The position numbers were made by a program, and so were the translations under genes. Positions 62,618 to 64,000 of a stretch of 64,000 bases of DNA are shown piece after piece. The number at the start of each line of letters is the position of its first letter. The first letter of the stretch is position 1. The notes beneath the pieces were generated by a model. The model was given only the letters and a program-made list of their open reading frames with translations. It ran no database searches and was not told the DNA's origin. This DNA comes from Cardiobacterium valvarum (lineage in GTDB: Bacteria > Pseudomonadota > Gammaproteobacteria > Cardiobacteriales > Cardiobacteriaceae), in NCBI RefSeq assembly GCF_900460955.1, contig NZ_UFUW01000001.1, positions 1,054,001-1,118,000 on the forward strand, given 5' to 3'.

Positions 62618-63871
62618 ATGCTTAATATCCTGATCATCGGCGCAGGCGGGCGCGAACACGCGCTGGCCTGGAAATTCGCGCAAGACGCCCGCGTCCGGCA
62701 GATTTACGTCGCTCCCGGCAACGCCGGCACCGCCAATATGCAGCGGGTGCGCAATATCCCGCTCACGCGCGTCAGCGACCTCCTGACCTTTGCCAAACAG
62801 AACGACATCGGCCTCACCTTCGTCGGCGCAGAAGCGCTTTTGGTTGAAGGCATCGTTGATACCTTCCAGGCCCAAGGGCTCACCATCTTCGGCCCCGACC
62901 AGCAGGCGGCGCAACTCGAAGGCAGCAAGCGCTTCGCCAAAGACTTCATGCACAAATACGGCGTGAAAACCGCCGCTTATGCCGCCTTCCACGAACTGGA
63001 TGCGGCACTTGCCCACCTGCACGACTGCCCCTACCCGACCGTGGTCAAAGCCAGCGGCCTCGCCGCCGGTAAAGGCGTCGTCATCTGCCAGAATCAGGCC
63101 GAGGCCGAAGCCGCCGTGCGCGCCATGATGGAAAAACGCCGCTTCGGTGAGGCGGGCGCGGAAATCGTCATCGAAGAATACCTCGACGGCTACGAATGCT
63201 CGCTACTCAGCTTCTGCGACAGCCGCAGCATCGTGCCGCTGGTCAGCGCGCGCGACCACAAAACCATCGGCGAAAACAATACCGGCGAAAACACCGGCGG
63301 CATGGGCGTCATCGCGCCGCATCCCCGCTTCGGCGCCGCCGAAATGGACGCCTTCCGCCGCGACATCCTCGAACCCACCCTGCGCGGCATCCAGGCGGAA
63401 GGCATGAACTTCGCCGGCGTCATCTTCTTCGGCCTGATGGTGACGGTGCGCGGCGTGTACCTGCTCGAATACAACATGCGCTTCGGCGACCCCGAAACCC
63501 AGGCCGTGCTGCCACTACTCGACAGCGAACTGCTTGACGCCGTGCAGGCCGCGCTGGAACGTCGCCTTGACGCCAACGTCTTCCGCTGGAAAGACGCGCA
63601 TGCCTGCTGCGTTGTCGCCGCCTCGAAAGGTTACCCCGGCGACTACCGCACCGGCCTGCCCATCCACCACCTCGAACAGGCGCGTTTCTACGCGCAAGTC
63701 TTCATTGCCGGTGCCAAATACAGCGACGGCCAATATCTGACCAGTGGCGGCCGCGTACTGAACCTCGTCGGCGTCGCCCAAACCGCTGCCGAAGCGCGGC
63801 AAAAAGCCTACGATGCCATTGCCCGCGTACAGTTTGACGGCATCACTTGGCGCCGCGACATCGGGGCCTAA
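62618..63871 (+). CDS. purD: Phosphoribosylamine--glycine ligase
   Basis: A 417-residue ATP-grasp enzyme making GAR from phosphoribosylamine and glycine, the step before PurN. LIIGAGGREHALAWKFAQD is the N-terminus. GLTFVGAEALLVEGIVD, GPDQQAAQLEGSKRFAKDFM, VVKASGLAAGKGV, NTGGMGVIAPHPR and EYNMRFGDPETQAVLP follow in order. A GAGGAA site precedes ATG. purN-purD lie together without purH or purM. Confidence 0.97.
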   Translation: MLNILIIGAGGREHALAWKFAQDARVRQIYVAPGNAGTANMQRVRNIPLTRVSDLLTFAKQNDIGLTFVGAEALLVEGIVDTFQAQGLTIFGPDQQAAQLEGSKRFAKDFMHKYGVKTAAYAAFHELDAALAHLHDCPYPTVVKASGLAAGKGVVICQNQAEAEAAVRAMMEKRRFGEAGAEIVIEEYLDGYECSLLSFCDSRSIVPLVSARDHKTIGENNTGENTGGMGVIAPHPRFGAAEMDAFRRDILEPTLRGIQAEGMNFAGVIFFGLMVTVRGVYLLEYNMRFGDPETQAVLPLLDSELLDAVQAALERRLDANVFRWKDAHACCVVAASKGYPGDYRTGLPIHHLEQARFYAQVFIAGAKYSDGQYLTSGGRVLNLVGVAQTAAEARQKAYDAIARVQFDGITWRRDIGA

Positions 63872-63886
63872 AGCGAAAGTGCGTGG

Positions 63887-64000
63887 CTATGCCACCTGGC
63901 GGCCCGGCAACCATCCCGCTTGGCGGGCCCAGTAACTATCCCGCTTGGCGAGTCCAGTAACTATCCCGCTTGACGGGTCCAGTAACCATCCCACTTGGCG
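63887..64000 (+). repeat. Tandem dispersed-repeat units behind purD, continuing past the window
   Basis: Four to five units (for example CCAGTAACTATCCCGCTTGGCG) stand head to tail in the purD direction, and the last is cut by the window edge. This local subtype carries ATCCCGC in place of TACGCCGC, so units within an array resemble each other more than units elsewhere. Confidence 0.9.

Overview
The window looks like chromosome from a GC-rich gammaproteobacterium. Rep, LpxB, YfeH, EpmA, FxsA, NhaP2 and HisP all read as gammaproteobacterial forms. The large type I secreted proteins, SEL1-repeat proteins and dense intergenic repeats would suit a host-associated genus such as Cardiobacterium, but that placement is an inference without a search. 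Most of the sequence is housekeeping DNA. Several AT-rich pockets (about 36.96-37.65, 40.15-41.5, 49.3-50.97 and 56.45-56.9 kb) carry small membrane proteins, XRE regulators and orphan immunity- or antitoxin-like genes, and look acquired.

Layout: 0-10.5 kb holds two giant secreted proteins. The first is an adhesin cut by the left window edge. The second is an Ig-repeat/RTX protein with a serralysin-type zinc protease and a 12-bp tandem array encoding PQPN. 10.9-14.9 kb holds ampG, yfeH, a Nudix hydrolase and an acetyltransferase. 15.0-15.3 kb has three tRNA-Lys genes. 15.37-17.1 kb is a nest of IS debris: an IS5-type element inside a relic of a second IS, next to a decapitated LysR gene. 17.2-30.2 kb has thiM-thiE, a PAS protein, a SEL1 protein, rep, lpxB, pgeF, tRNA-Pro, lspA-ansA, rpiA and ilvA divergently arranged, a second SEL1 protein and fxsA. 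30.2-33.2 kb is an NAD operon, pncB-fic-nadE, with a Fic-fold protein lodged between the two enzymes. 33.4-37.6 kb has small genes and guaA. 37.7-38.8 kb contains a repeat array and the ruins of the histidine operon. 39-41.5 kb has an AraC regulator and an XRE/membrane-protein cassette. 42.2-45.4 kb is a hisPJQM-type histidine/basic amino acid ABC importer. 45.5-48.5 kb has dapE and a DUF4178 cassette. 48.8-52.0 kb has a second repeat array, a broken XRE gene with a striking operator, a broken membrane gene and an IS256-like element. 52.1-64 kb has epmA, an EamA transporter, nhaP2, a cupin, a SUKH-like protein, an SDR, a HAD phosphatase, a secreted MliC-like protein, three small genes, purN and purD.

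The most interesting story is histidine. A canonical his leader peptide with four consecutive His codons and its attenuator terminator survive at 38.69-38.84 kb. The operon behind it has collapsed into a fusion of the start of hisG to the tail of hisIE, further broken by a 16-base homopolymer and an in-frame stop. A complete histidine-type importer lies 3.5 kb away, which fits loss of biosynthesis with reliance on uptake. The second theme is a 25-27 bp repeat with core CGCCGCTTGGCG. It sits behind many genes, usually in the direction of the upstream gene, and has expanded into two large arrays. The third theme is gene decay: at least nine genes carry frameshifts, stops or truncations, often at homopolymers. 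Some of these could be assembly errors.
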